Below, one piece after another: positions 12,850 through 24,084 of a stretch of DNA of 64,000 nt. How positions within the stretch are numbered: the first letter of the stretch is position 1; every line of letters starts with the position of its first letter. The translations under genes and the position numbers were made by a program. The notes under the pieces were generated by a model, which was not told the DNA's origin, did no database searches, and saw only the letters and a program-made list of their open reading frames with translations. This DNA comes from Arabidopsis thaliana (taxonomy: Eukaryota > Streptophyta > Magnoliopsida > Brassicales > Brassicaceae): the NCBI RefSeq assembly GCF_000001735.4, contig NC_003070.9, forward strand, positions 24,227,971 through 24,291,970. The letters run 5' to 3'.

Positions 12850-13690
12850 GTCTAATCAACTGTACCCTCCTCATTGGATACTTAAAGAGCTTAATAATGA
12901 GGGTTTGAAATGTTACCAAAAGTTGGTTTAGCCACAAACACAATTCTGCAAGAACTCCTTGATACTGCTAGTCCTGTTTCAACTTTCAAGCAAATATATA
13001 TCTGTTTATATGATGTGGAGCAATCCTCTTTTTCCGCTAACAGTAATGTTACCAAAAGCATGCTTTCAAATCATATGAACTGGGTGTCTCAGGATAATGT
13101 GGATAAAGATCCCTTAGAGATATTACTCTTAACGAAAAAGAGGCACAATTGTGGCAAGTAGGCCATATTGAGTTTAGTTTGGAAACTAGTTGTTTTTTAA
13201 ATTCGGAAACTCGAACTCGAGTGAGAGATATTTCACAAAATGATTCTTATTTAGGATATCACCCTTTTTTGGACGGGTCTTGGAAAGATAGTGATAAATT
13301 CTCAGGAATATGGTGGTTCAATACGTCATCAGATGGAGTTACACCAACCATGAGAGCTGCCAACACCCTTACACGCATATCTCCACTACATTCGGAAGTG
13401 GAAGCTCTTCTCTAGGCGATGAAGTGTATGATTGGTGTTAACAACTAAAAAGTAATGTTTTTTCGAAACTATTCAAATCTAGTGAATATGGTGTGTTTTC
13501 TAACCGAATGGCCGACACTTTCATTGTATTTGGAAGAACTTCAGAATGATAAGGAAGAATTTTCAATTTTTTTGTTATCTTTAATGTTTCGTTGTGCTAA
13601 TATAAAAACGGATGATTTCACTCAAAAAATTCGTACCGAACTGCATTAGATCCCAAATGTAAATAATTCCTCAGTAGAAAACCAATATGT
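12850..13690 (+). mobile_element. decayed non-LTR (LINE) retrotransposon fragment, RNase H end
   Basis: Three successive open stretches (12910-13161, 13149-13415, 13455-13649) separated by stops and frame changes read as the C-terminal part of a plant LINE polyprotein. The clearest block is GIWWFNTSSDGVTPTMRAANTLTRISPLHSEVEALL followed, after one stop, by AMKCMIGVNN. This is the RNase H core in which the catalytic Glu sits in the SEVEALL helix. A later piece, EEFSIFLLSLMFRCANIKTDDFTQKIRTE, resembles the domain's final helix region. No start, no poly-A tail and no reverse transcriptase domain is seen, so this is a dead fragment. Confidence 0.65.
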
Positions 13691-13884
13691 CTCAATTTTT
13701 ATCCTTTTTACAATATTTGAGATAAACCTTTTTTCTTCTTCTTCTTCTATTTATTAATTCAGTTTCTCGTTAGACTCAAAAACTTGCAAAACTCTCGTCC
13801 GAGATATATCGACTCCGCGACCCTCCACTACTCTGCTGATCTACACACACACACAAAAAAAAAAAAACTCAATCGCCAGCAACA

Positions 13885-16534
13885 ATGGCGAAGCTCACAC
13901 TTCTCTTCTTCCTTTCCTTTCTCATCTTCTCCTCATCCATCGCTTTCCAATCAGACGAGCTCCTCGTTGACGACGACGAATTTGGTCTAGAAGGAGCAAA
14001 GCCCCGCTCCACCGATCTTTACACATCTTCTTCTTCTTCGCCACAGCAGCAGCAACAGACTCCAACTATCCGGAGAAGATACTCAGATCCTACCGATTTG
14101 GATTCAAAAGTCCAATTTACTCTCGAACATGCCTTCGGTGACTCTGATTTCTCCCCCGCCGGTACTTTCTCCGCTCGTCTCAAAACCTGGAGTCATGGCG
14201 GAAAGGTATCGAGATTCGGTTTATTGATTTTAGGTTTTTGGATCGAATCTTTTCATGTTACTTCGATCATATTAAGTTTCATCTGCAAATTCTGGAATTG
14301 GCTTGCTCTGAAGTGAATTGATCTAATTAGAGTAGTAGCATAGTTTAATTCAGTAATTAAGTAGATTTGATCTTGTGTGTATGCAGACATTAACGAAGCT
14401 GCGATTCTCTAGAAATGATTTTTCTGCTGAAGAGAAAGATGCATTCAAGGTAATGTTCTGATGTTATTGATTTATCAGTTGTTTGTCTAATTTCCTTGGA
14501 ATGGAGATTTGAATTTTTTTTTGTTGGAATGTATTTGTAGAATCTGCTGAAAGGAGATGACTTTTATCGGATTCGGCTTCCATCTAATGTGGTTAGTCCA
14601 CCAGGGAGAGAGTTTGTGATTGCATCAGTGAGAGCTGTAAGTCTATGTCTACCTTTTTGGTTGATTTCTTTGTGATTGTTCTTTGATTGTTTGCTAGTGC
14701 TTTCCCATGTCTGGAGGTGTAAATTACAGGCTTTGTTTTAAGTCTATATAAAAGACTCTTTGTAACCATGGTGGTTTTGTTTTAGTTTCACTCTTTGAAC
14801 TCTTAGTAGGCTACACCTTTCTAGTAATAATCTAATTCTACTCTTTCGAGATATGAGAGCTTGTTTATATAATTGGATCGGTATGAAATGGTTAGTCGTT
14901 TTGTAATACACTTACAGATTTGTTTCTAGGCTAGACTGATAAAGACAACACTCGTTTAGACACCCTTCTTGCTTTTTCCCACTTTTCAGTCAGTTTATGT
15001 GTCTGTTATAGAACAATATACTTGTTTGATTGCAGAGATGTCTACCACGGGATGGCTTGGATGAGCATTTCATTATACACATGGTAATGCCCTTTTTTGG
15101 TATAAACTTTTGTTGAGTTCAAAGTTTAGTTTGCGCCTTAGCATTTTAACTACTACTTGAGTGTATTACAGAGAAAGTTGGGACTATGAATATAGTTCAA
15201 AACTGTGTTCGGCACAGTTTGTTTACTTGCTAATTGCTATACTGTCTCCGTTTGCAGGAAGGTGCTAACATCTTGGCAGTTAGTTATGGTTCTCCTGGGG
15301 CGTGTCAATATCCTCGCCAATTGAAACTTGTAAGTGAACTCGATTATCCCAGCTTCTCTTTTTATTTACACTCTAACTGAGATAAATTGGACATGGACTG
15401 ATCCTTTCTTGCCTTCGGTCTAGAATCAGATAATACTGATACAATTATGAATGCGGATGATGTAATTGAGTCATTATCTTTCCATTCACCAATATTTTCT
15501 GTGATTTAATATATTTTGAGTCATATTCTAGAGTACAGTATCGCACCCTCTTTCTCTACTGTGCCTAGGTATTTTCAGCATAAGTGGACTATCTATAAGT
15601 GTTCTGTAATATGTTGATAGATCCGCAGAAACTTTTGTGAGGAAATAGTAATACCGTCAGAAGATTAGATATGTGAGAGTATGGTCTTAGGATCACTGTA
15701 AGCATTCCATAATGTTGTGATTTTGCGGTGTGGTGTGAAGTAATTAGTGTTGGGTGACTGTGCCATGTTCTGTGAGTTTTTTTGTGCTGGTCTCTCTAAG
15801 TGTCACTCATAGTGATATTTTCTGATAGAATCCGACCTTGGGTTCTATCACATCTCTTGTCTGAACACTGAAACCGTATATTCATGAAGGAAAAAGGTTA
15901 CATTATCGTTAGAGCTTCTGACTTTGATTATGTATGCGTTCTAATCTACGTTTTTCGTTTTGCTTACTGTAGCCAGCAAAATGGTCGTTTAACTCTCACA
16001 CAATTCTGAAAAGCAGTGAGCAGGCGCCAAGGTAGAATAATTATTGTGTTTTTTTTTTGCATCAAAATGGCTTAACTTTGCATGATCCTGGATGTCTATA
16101 TTCGACTTGTGTTCTATAGATATAAATATATTTGTCAGTTCATCAAGTTATATCAATCAAGAAATACCATTGCTTCTCCACCCTTTAGCCCAATAACTAA
16201 TATTTTTTTATCTTATCCTTACCTGACTGTTTCACAGAACTCCAATATTCACTGAGGAGATTCTAGGCAGTGAGAATGTAGAGGGAGAAGTTGAACCACC
16301 ACCAGAGAGATCATTTTGGGCGAAATATGTGAGTAATACGATAAAGATCTTTTGATGATTCCTTCTTTATTTTAGGTCTTGATGTAACTTTCATATGATA
16401 CGCAGTGGATGTATTTGATACCGCTGGGACTCGTAGTGATGAATGCCGTGACACAAGCATCAAACATGGCTGAAGAACCTGCGGGTGGACAGGCAGGAGG
16501 TGCACAAGTGCAACCAGCTGCCAGGAGAAGATGA
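13885..16534 (+). CDS. EMC10, subunit of the ER membrane protein complex
   Basis: Several exons (first 13885-14206, last ending at TGA 16532-16534) join in frame. The product has a signal peptide (LTLLFFLSFLIFSSSIAF), a low-complexity Ser/Gln segment, a luminal beta-sandwich domain (VQFTLEHAFGDSDFSPAGTFSARLK, LPSNVVSPPGREFVIASVRARCLP) and a single membrane helix near the end, WAKYWMYLIPLGLVVMNAV. It finishes in a short Gly/Gln/Arg tail. The 'WAKYWMYLIP' anchor and Gly-rich tail are characteristic of EMC10. EMC inserts tail-anchored and polytopic proteins into the ER membrane. I recall this locus as At1g65270. Family call is firm; I leave the symbol empty because I am not sure of its local name. 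Confidence 0.85.
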
Positions 16535-17530
16535 TTCCACTTTTACTTCTCCCAAAGCAATGAAAGGTAGACCACGCCGCAATTACTATGCACAAATTTC
16601 TCTTTTACCTAGCAGTCTTTAAATCTTATGATCCTAGGAGAATACATTTATATATTTGTTTGGCTATCTTCGCAGCTGTGGATTTATATTATTTGGTTGT
16701 AACTTATAAGTCACGTGGAATTAAATGAATTCGGAGTTTGCATGGAAATATCAACAAGGTTTAGGAAGCTGTCTTTGAAGTGCGTTATAAGATCAAATCT
16801 GATTTTTAGCTTATGTTGTTGTAGCTGCAGCTGGTTAGAGATGATGATTCAACAGATCTTCATGTAAACCATCTTGCCATCATTTGGTTTTATGTAACCT
16901 TTAATTTTAATCCTCGATCGGTGTGTTTTTGTACTCACCAATCGGGAAATCAAAAATCTTGTCTTCATGACATATCAAGAACAAAGACATTTAGCAGCTT
17001 CCATATCTTGTTTTGATCGCATTTCACCTGTCCAACCACATGTTTGTCAATTTGTATTTGTTAGTAAATTTAAGGGAAGTCAAGTCGTTTACAGGCCATG
17101 AGAGAAATCATTTATAAAATAATTATAAACTGAAAAAATAAAATATATAAAGGGTTTATTTTCTCAAAACCCAGTTTTTAGGGATGTTATTATGGAAATG
17201 CGGGCCTAAACGGGCCTTTAGCAATTCAAATATTAGCCCATAGAATGTACAACTTTTATTTTTTATTTTTCTTAATCATAAACGACGCAGTTCTTGTGTC
17301 GATCTTCGCTCATCTCTTCTACCACGAGCAGACTGTAGCCACGGCGACCAAAAGGGGAACAAGGATACGATTACGACGGAATACTCCGCCGGAAAGTTAT
17401 TTCTCGTCCTTAACGGTGCCGGAGTAGTGTAGAACAGGTCAATAGTTAATTTCCACGTTTTAGTTTGGTGATTTGAGGGATTTTAGGCTCTTGATTGGTT
17501 TTGGAAAATCTGATTCAGGGATTGAACAAT
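16535..17530. other. intergenic region with site II-like promoter elements
   Basis: EMC10 3' UTR and then the promoter of the J-protein gene. At 17201-17240 there are two GGGCCT cores and one reverse TGGGCT, the TCP-binding 'site II' type common in promoters of housekeeping plant genes. A frame at 17245-17427 lies mostly in the 5' UTR and I do not call it a gene. Confidence 0.45.
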
Positions 17531-20500
17531 ATGGGTAAGCACTGGAAGAGAGATTCTGATTCGGGAGACGATACTCCATCGTCAGCAACATCGTCCTCCT
17601 CGTCATACAGCTCAGACGAATCTGATTCATCTTCTAGAAAGTGGCGGAAGAAGCAAAAGGAGCGGCGGAAAAGTGACGGAGGAAGTTATGAGAGAGAGAA
17701 ACGGAGGAAGAGAGAGAAGGAGAGGAAGAGGAAGAAGATTGAGAGGAAGGAGAGAAAGAGGAGGGATATGAAGAAGAAGAAGAAGACTAAGAAGCGTGAA
17801 TATGAGTCTGATACTGAGTCTTACTCTGGTTCTGATTCATTCTCTGATCAAGAGGATGATCCTGAAACTGTGGTTAAAGAGATGCTTTTGGAGTTTCCTA
17901 ATGTTGGCAATGATTTGAAACAGGTAATATGATACTTCTTTACTCTAAGATAGGTTTGGTTTATGAGTACTCAGTAGTGGAATTGTGGTGAACCCTGAAC
18001 TCATAGCTAGTGCTATTCGTTTTTGATGTAGCTTTTGAAAATGATTGATGACGGACAAGCGGTTGATATAAAGGGTATTTCCGAGAGCACTTTGAAGAAG
18101 AGGTTGAAGAAGTTGTTTCTTTCTTTGAAGTTAAAGGAACGTGGGGATAGAGTCTTTTTATTACCACCAGGTGCTTCTCCTTCTTTAGATGTAGTGGGGC
18201 ATCTTATTAAAGGCGGCGAAGAAGATGTTGAGAAAAGCCTTGACGATTCTTCCCCATTGAAGGAAACTGAAAAGGGTTTGGCAGATGAGAACGGTTTGGG
18301 ATCGAATTCAGCTGATGATGTTACTGGTCCAAAGAAAAGGTGACCACGCTTTCTATTTGTGGTTAATTCTAGTGTGCTTGATATTAATTGGTTAGAGGAT
18401 AAAACATGGTGTGATAATTTGATTGTAGGGTGATTGGACCTGCAATGCCATCAGCTGAGTTACTTGCTGCAGCAGCTAAGCTAACAGAAGCTCAAGCTGA
18501 ACTTAGGTACTTTTAATTGATTATCAGCTCAAAGATCATTGTCTTTTTATTTTATTATGGAATAACCAGTTTAATAGATATTCATTATAAATGCTTCAGA
18601 GAAGCTGAGCTAGAAGAAGATTCAGAATATTTCATTGGACCTGCTCCACCAGCTGTTGTTGCAGAAGTTGCATCGTCGAACGAGGCAGAGCGATTTGAAG
18701 AGGTTCTTAGTTTTCCTTCTGGCATTATCAATACAGTTCTTTCTTTTACAAAGTTTATGGATAGTGTATTCGCTAGAGTACCAACTCATACTTCTTGCAT
18801 TAACAGGTGACACGGATTATGGAAGCTGACGCTAATAGTCCATACGACGTCTTAGGAGTGAATCACAATATGGCTGCTGATAATATGAAGAAAAGGTATG
18901 GACTCTGTTACACTTTTTGGAATCAAGAAAAATGATTATTAGTCACTAAATAACTGCGCTCAATCATTTTACACAAGTTTAAGTTATCAGTTACATAATT
19001 GATGATATAGACAATTCTGGTCTGTAGGTACTGGAAGCTGTCGCTTCTTGTTCACCCAGACAAATGTTCTCATCCCCAAGCCCAGGAAGCTTTTGTTTTA
19101 CTGAATAAAGCTTTCAAAGAATTACAAGATCCAGAAAAGGTGAGATAAGAATCATCTACTGTCTGATTATTTTTCAATATGCTCTTAGAGACTTACTGAA
19201 TCATGTGGCCATCCATCATCTCTTTATGTGTATTCACTTAATACCATCTCTTATATATTGCCCTTTTTATTATATCTCTAATGTATTAATGTCTACAGAG
19301 AAAAGCAATGGATGACAAGATTAAACTTAAGGAGGAACAAGAGGCATTTAAGGTTTGTAATTCTGCCGGATTGATCTATGTAATCTTTCAGGATAAATAT
19401 GTTGGTTTTACTTACATAGACATGGTGTATTTCCCTACAGGTTGAATTACGTTCAATGCAAGAAGCAGCACAGTGGAGAAGATCACAAGGTGAAGATGAA
19501 TCATTGTGGCATGCAGGCTCCTTAATCTCTTTGCCTCTTAGGGATGAAAATCTAATGAAGATTTTTTTCCGTTTTGCAGGCATATCAATGGAAGGGGATG
19601 CAGAGTTGTTGGCAGCAACCGAGGTTAAACCTGAACCTAAAAGAGATGAGTGGATGACCACTCTGCCTCCTGAAAGAAAGGTGAGAGATCCACAATTGAT
19701 TGAAAACGCTTTTGAATTATTGGATAGTGTTTAACTTTTAAATCTTATTTGGGGTTCTTCTTTCGCAGGTTGGAGTGGCCGTGCAGCAATCAACCACGTT
19801 TAGTAGAAATGCTAGAGAAGGACGCGGAGACACTACAGCGTGGACTGATACTCCTATGGACAAAGCTGAAAGAGCAAAGATGAAGTAAGAACACACTAAT
19901 TAACTACATTTCACGATGTTGTTTGGTCATGAAAGCAAAACACATTGGTTCTTTTTGAAGAAGTTCAGCTGCTCAAACCTAAGTTCTAGGTCTACTATAA
20001 TTAGCCTAGGACTGAATACATCAATCGTAGCTGTTGTGAGTTGTTAGATAGCCATTAGTTAGGGTTGGATTTATAGGGCTGTCTCTGCAGATTGTTGAAG
20101 GGCGGAGTAGATATTCAAGGTTTTGGTCATTTGGTTGAAGTTTCATAGCGTTGTTCTTATATTTGTTCTTTCCGCTGTTCTTATCAGTTACTTGGAGGCA
20201 TACAACAAGGCGAGTGCGCTTGCATCAAACGAAGGGGAAAATATGAAAAGAAGCATGGATGCTGAGCTTGTAGACAAGTATAACAAAGAGAAAAGAGCAA
20301 AGTCTCTGGTAGAGAAGCACAGAGAAGACTCTTCTTCTTCTTCAAGCCGTCTGAAAAAGAAGAAGAAATTGTCTTCATCCAAAGAGAAAACCGAGAAGGA
20401 CGAGTGGGTAGGGAAACATCCGTGGAAGCCATGGGACCGTGAAAACGACCTTACTGCCGGGAGACAGAATGTGAAACTTGATGCCGATGGTATGGCTGAA

Positions 20501-20551
20501 GGTTTGGCTTCCAAGTTTTCTTCTGGGAATTTCCAAAGAAGCTTCCTTTAG
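17531..20551 (+). CDS. J-domain protein with C-terminal GPALPP/DUF3752-like region
   Basis: About nine exons. The start chosen is the first in-frame ATG (MGKHWKRDSDSGDD). Order of parts: an RS/KR-rich low-complexity region (about residues 20-110), an acidic segment with GPAMPSAELLAAAAKL and YFIGPAPPA (GPALPP-type motifs), and a J-domain with its HPD motif in LVHPDKCSHPQAQEAF (codons near 19055). It ends in a DUF3752-like block with EWMTTLPPERKVG, TPMDKAERAK and HPWKPWDRENDL. J-domains stimulate Hsp70 ATPase through HPD, which is intact here. The Arg/Ser and Lys-rich N-terminus suggests nuclear, possibly splicing-linked work, but that is inference. I recall it as At1g65280. Intron 19490-19579 is exactly 90 nt and fully open (see findings). 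Confidence 0.85.
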
Positions 20552-21117
20552 AGCTTGTTGAAGGAAACTTGTTTTGACGATAAATGTATCCAATTCCAAA
20601 TATTTTTGGAACTTTATACCCAAAAAGAGTATTTCTTACCAAATCTTGTTTTTTCTTTTGCTACTGTAGTCTTTTTTTTTCACATGCATACTAAGTTAAA
20701 CAAGATTCGACACTTTATGTATGTTCTGTGGTAGATTATAAAATGAGTATATGTTGAATAGTTATTAACTCTATGTATGTTCCATTTATTTGAACGCTAA
20801 ATTAGCAAATGGATTTTTTTTTTTTAAATGAAAGACGAGCCAGGGACACTTGAAGGATTGTTTAATAATGCAAGGAGTGTCTGATGCGTTTAATAAGATA
20901 AAATCAAGAGAAAACAAAGTTCTTTGAAAGGCCTCGTAATTCATGCAGAAACACATCTAATACTTATGAAACCAGAGTAGTAGAGCCAACACAAAAGCTT
21001 ATCCATTCTCATGACAAAAAGAAAATGTTGTTTGCTTCTTTACTTCTTATTAGGCTTTAACAAAATCTGTAGACACAGCTGAGGCACGCATGAACACCGA
21101 AGAATTTGTTTCTCTTT
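20552..21117. other. intergenic between convergent J-protein and mtACP2 genes
   Basis: 3' UTRs of two convergent genes. Nothing else recognised. Confidence 0.4.
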
Positions 21118-22396
21118 TCACTTAGCCTGAGGATGAGAAGCAATAAAGTCAACGGCTAGATCGATGGACTGGATCTTGTCTGCTTCATTATCAGGGATCT
21201 CAAACCCAAATTCCTCCTCCAATGCCATCACAACTTCCACACTGTCCAAACTGTCCAACCCTAGATCATTTTGGAAATTGGCTTTTGGTGTTACCTGCCA
21301 CCAGAGTACAAATGTATTAGTACAGAGTTCAAGCCTAGTAGAAAGCAATGAAATTGGAGCCTGAGACTTCCAATATAGATAACAACTGATTAGTTCAGAT
21401 AGTCAGATGAAGTCTCCAAGTTATTATTTAGTGTTTCGTTGCTGATCAAGAGGGCTAAGAAGCACTACATGAACACTCAAACACAAAGCCTACAGTAAAT
21501 GCACAAATAATCACTCGGCTAAACTTCTCAAAAAGCTTTCAAGATACAAGAATGATAACTTCTTTTCTACATGATGCTGAAGGGATCTTGAAAATCTCAA
21601 CCTAATCAAAGATAAGCTATCAGTAGAACCACATCAGTCAAATGCACTTTTCATTAGCTAGAAACACCCGAACATGGCATCGAGAAAACAAGAATTCACA
21701 GAAATATAAGAGAACAAGGAGCGAATGTTTATTATCGCTTAACAATAATACATAGGACTCACTAATAGTTTCCAACCCTTCGAGGAAAATATGCATTGCT
21801 ACTAGACGTAAATAAGAAATGGACAAATCTCCTTAAGCCACAAAAGAAGACATCAACACAAGTATGAACAAAAGTTTCCAAATTGTTGTAATGTAGATAC
21901 TCAAATGTACATATACAATTCTCAAGACGATAAAACTTTCTCCTTTGTTCTTGCAAGTGAAAAATAAAACGATGCAGAATCCTAAGTTCTCTCTACTCAA
22001 GGTTAGTAAATAATAACGAATAATTGCTGAGTGATAGACTTCAATGAATACTAAATCCAGCTACAAATCAAAGCTTTTAATCATCTTTCATTTCTAGATA
22101 ACAAGTAAACACCAGAAATCACCACGGATCACACAATTTCATCGTAATACAATCGAAAATGAAGAAATGGGTCGGATCGAAGAAGAATTTACCTTAGAAG
22201 GATCAACTTTTTGGAAGTTTTTGACGACAGAGAGAACTCGATCTGTGACCTCAGATTTGTCAAGGAAAGAGCCTCTAACTTCCTCGGAGAAACGACGAAG
22301 GAGAATGGAGAAAGGAAGTACACATTCTCTAGGGTTTTGAATTGTTGGATTGACGTTGACTCTCAGGTATCGAAGCATAGCACCTCTCGCCGCCAT
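21118..22396 (-). CDS. MTACP2: mitochondrial acyl carrier protein
   Basis: Two exons, 22193-22396 and 21118-21294, with a GT..AG intron of about 900 nt. The product is 127 residues. The first 40 or so are Arg-rich with no acidic run ([16 protein letters not shown]..., a mitochondrial presequence). The ACP fold has the phosphopantetheine attachment site in [20 protein letters not shown], where the Ser of DSLD is the carrier residue, and ends [10 protein letters not shown]. Mitochondrial ACP carries acyl chains for lipoate synthesis and also stabilises LYR proteins of complex I and iron-sulfur assembly. The match to mtACP2 (At1g65290), rather than mtACP1 or 3, rests on remembered gene order. 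Confidence 0.93.
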
Positions 22397-22504
22397 TGCT
22401 GTGTATTGCAGAGTAAGAGAAAAACCTAGCAAGCTCTTTCTCTTTGCTCTCGAAGGAGAGATTTCCTTACTTTGAGATACGCAAAACGACGTCGTTACAT
22501 TTGT

Positions 22505-22545
22505 AAAGTGGGCCTATCTGAGCCCTCTAACGCTTGGGCTTTGTC
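22505..22545 (-). promoter_or_regulatory. site II-type elements upstream of mtACP2
   Basis: TGGGCC at 22509-22514 and TGGGCT at 22535-22540, 113-144 bp before the start codon, with a perfect palindrome ACGACGTCGT just closer to the gene near 22486. Paired TGGGCC/T motifs are TCP targets enriched in nuclear genes for mitochondrial proteins. Confidence 0.5.
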
Positions 22546-23596
22546 AAGAATTTTATCTAGTAGTATCAGTTTCACAAGTCCCGTTTAATCCGTTTGACTT
22601 GGCATTCTTCAAATTTGTGCTTTCAGAATCTAGCTCCCAACCAATTGAAGGTTTCAAATTTTAATTTAGTACTATTAAGCAATTTTGAGATTTCCTTGTT
22701 ATCTTCTTCAAAGCAAACGTTTTTTTTATCTCTTACACCATCAACTTTACATAGTATTATTAATGAGAGTTGCAAGTAGATTTACTTTTGCTTGTCTTGC
22801 ACCTAAAGATATATACCTTGATCTTCTTTGTATTAAGTTTATTAATAGAATATATGAAAATCTTTTTGATTTACTAATTACGGTAATAGTATTCTCGTAA
22901 TTTTTCTTCCGGTATATATTGGATATTGAAGATTACTACTTTACAAAGATTTCAGATTTGTGGACAATTTCAAAACCACGTTTTGGCAACGCATTTTCTA
23001 GATTATTCCTTTAGATATTGTGAGATGACTCATTTATTTTATTTGTTATCAGATTTCAGTACCAGAGATATGAACTCAAAGAAATTTACTGAAACTATGA
23101 ACTCAAAGACTATATACTACATGTACGACACACTTTTAAATTCTTGTCATTGACCAAATAAGCTCTTATGTATGGGTTATAAATTTTGCTGCCTGGTATC
23201 TTCTCCACTTCACTATTCTAAATGCTAATTGAAAAAAACACTCAACGTTATTGAAATTATATTTGTCACCAAAAGAATCAGATCCTTCGAAAAGAAGAAG
23301 AAGAATCTGTTTTATTACAATTGGTATGGTTTTCTCTATCAGTTGATTCGATATTGGTGTGGTAATGAAGTGGAGAAATTAAAGAATAGTAAAATTAAAG
23401 ACCCCACTTATTATTTCTTCCCTCAATAAAAAAAACAAAAACATTTCTCTACAAAAATCATAAATGTTATAACCAAAATAATTGAAAAAAGTAGCTCGAG
23501 AGAGAAGTAGCATTTGCTACTTTACCCAAAATCCCTAACCACATAATAAACCAAACCCAACAAAGAAAATAAAATTTCAAACCAAAAAAAAAAAAA
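22546..23596. other. intergenic between divergent mtACP2 and Cys-rich gene
   Basis: AT-rich; short open frames here have no recognisable product. No transposon end seen. Confidence 0.4.
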
Positions 23597-24084
23597 ATGA
23601 GAACTTTAGAAGAATCGAAGATCTCTATTGTCTTCTTGTTGCTTCTTCTCTTCTCAATCTTCATCAGTTCCAGTCACCAGGTTAGTTTCTTTACTTAGAT
23701 CCCTCTAAAGTTCTCTTCTTTCACATCTGGGTATTTCTAATTTTGTTAAAAATCAAACCTTTAACATAACCTGAATTCAAAGTTTTGAGCTTTATGGGTT
23801 TTGATTGGAATTTTGTTTAGGCAAATGAGGTATTACCAGCTGAAGGAGATAATGAGATGATGATGGTGCCATTGGGGGAGGAGAAGTTTATGGTAATGAA
23901 TGAAACAAGAAGGAAACTTGGAAGTTTTCAGATATGTTCAGTTTGTACTTGTTGTGGTGGTGCTAAAGGTCTTTGCTTGCCTTCTCCTTGTTGCTATGCT
24001 ATTAACTGCAATATCCCTAATAGACCCTTTGGTTACTGTTCTTTCACTCCCAAAACTTGCAATTGCTTTGGTTGCCATATCTGA
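23597..24084 (+). CDS. small secreted cysteine-rich protein, function unknown
   Basis: Two exons (23597-23680 and 23821-24084) joined by a clean GT..AG intron. The product is 115 residues. It starts with a strong signal peptide (IVFLLLLLFSIFISSSHQ), then a low-complexity acidic/Met segment, then a compact domain after the dibasic-like site ETRRKLG. That domain has about twelve cysteines (ICSVCTCCGGAKG, LPSPCCYAINC, FGYCSFTPKTCNCFGC). The layout signal, prosegment, Cys-rich C-terminus resembles secreted peptide precursors of the apoplast. I recall At1g65295 at this place with no assigned function. A possible extra intron in the 3' UTR runs from GTAAGT at about 24107 to an AG at about 24187. 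Confidence 0.75.
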
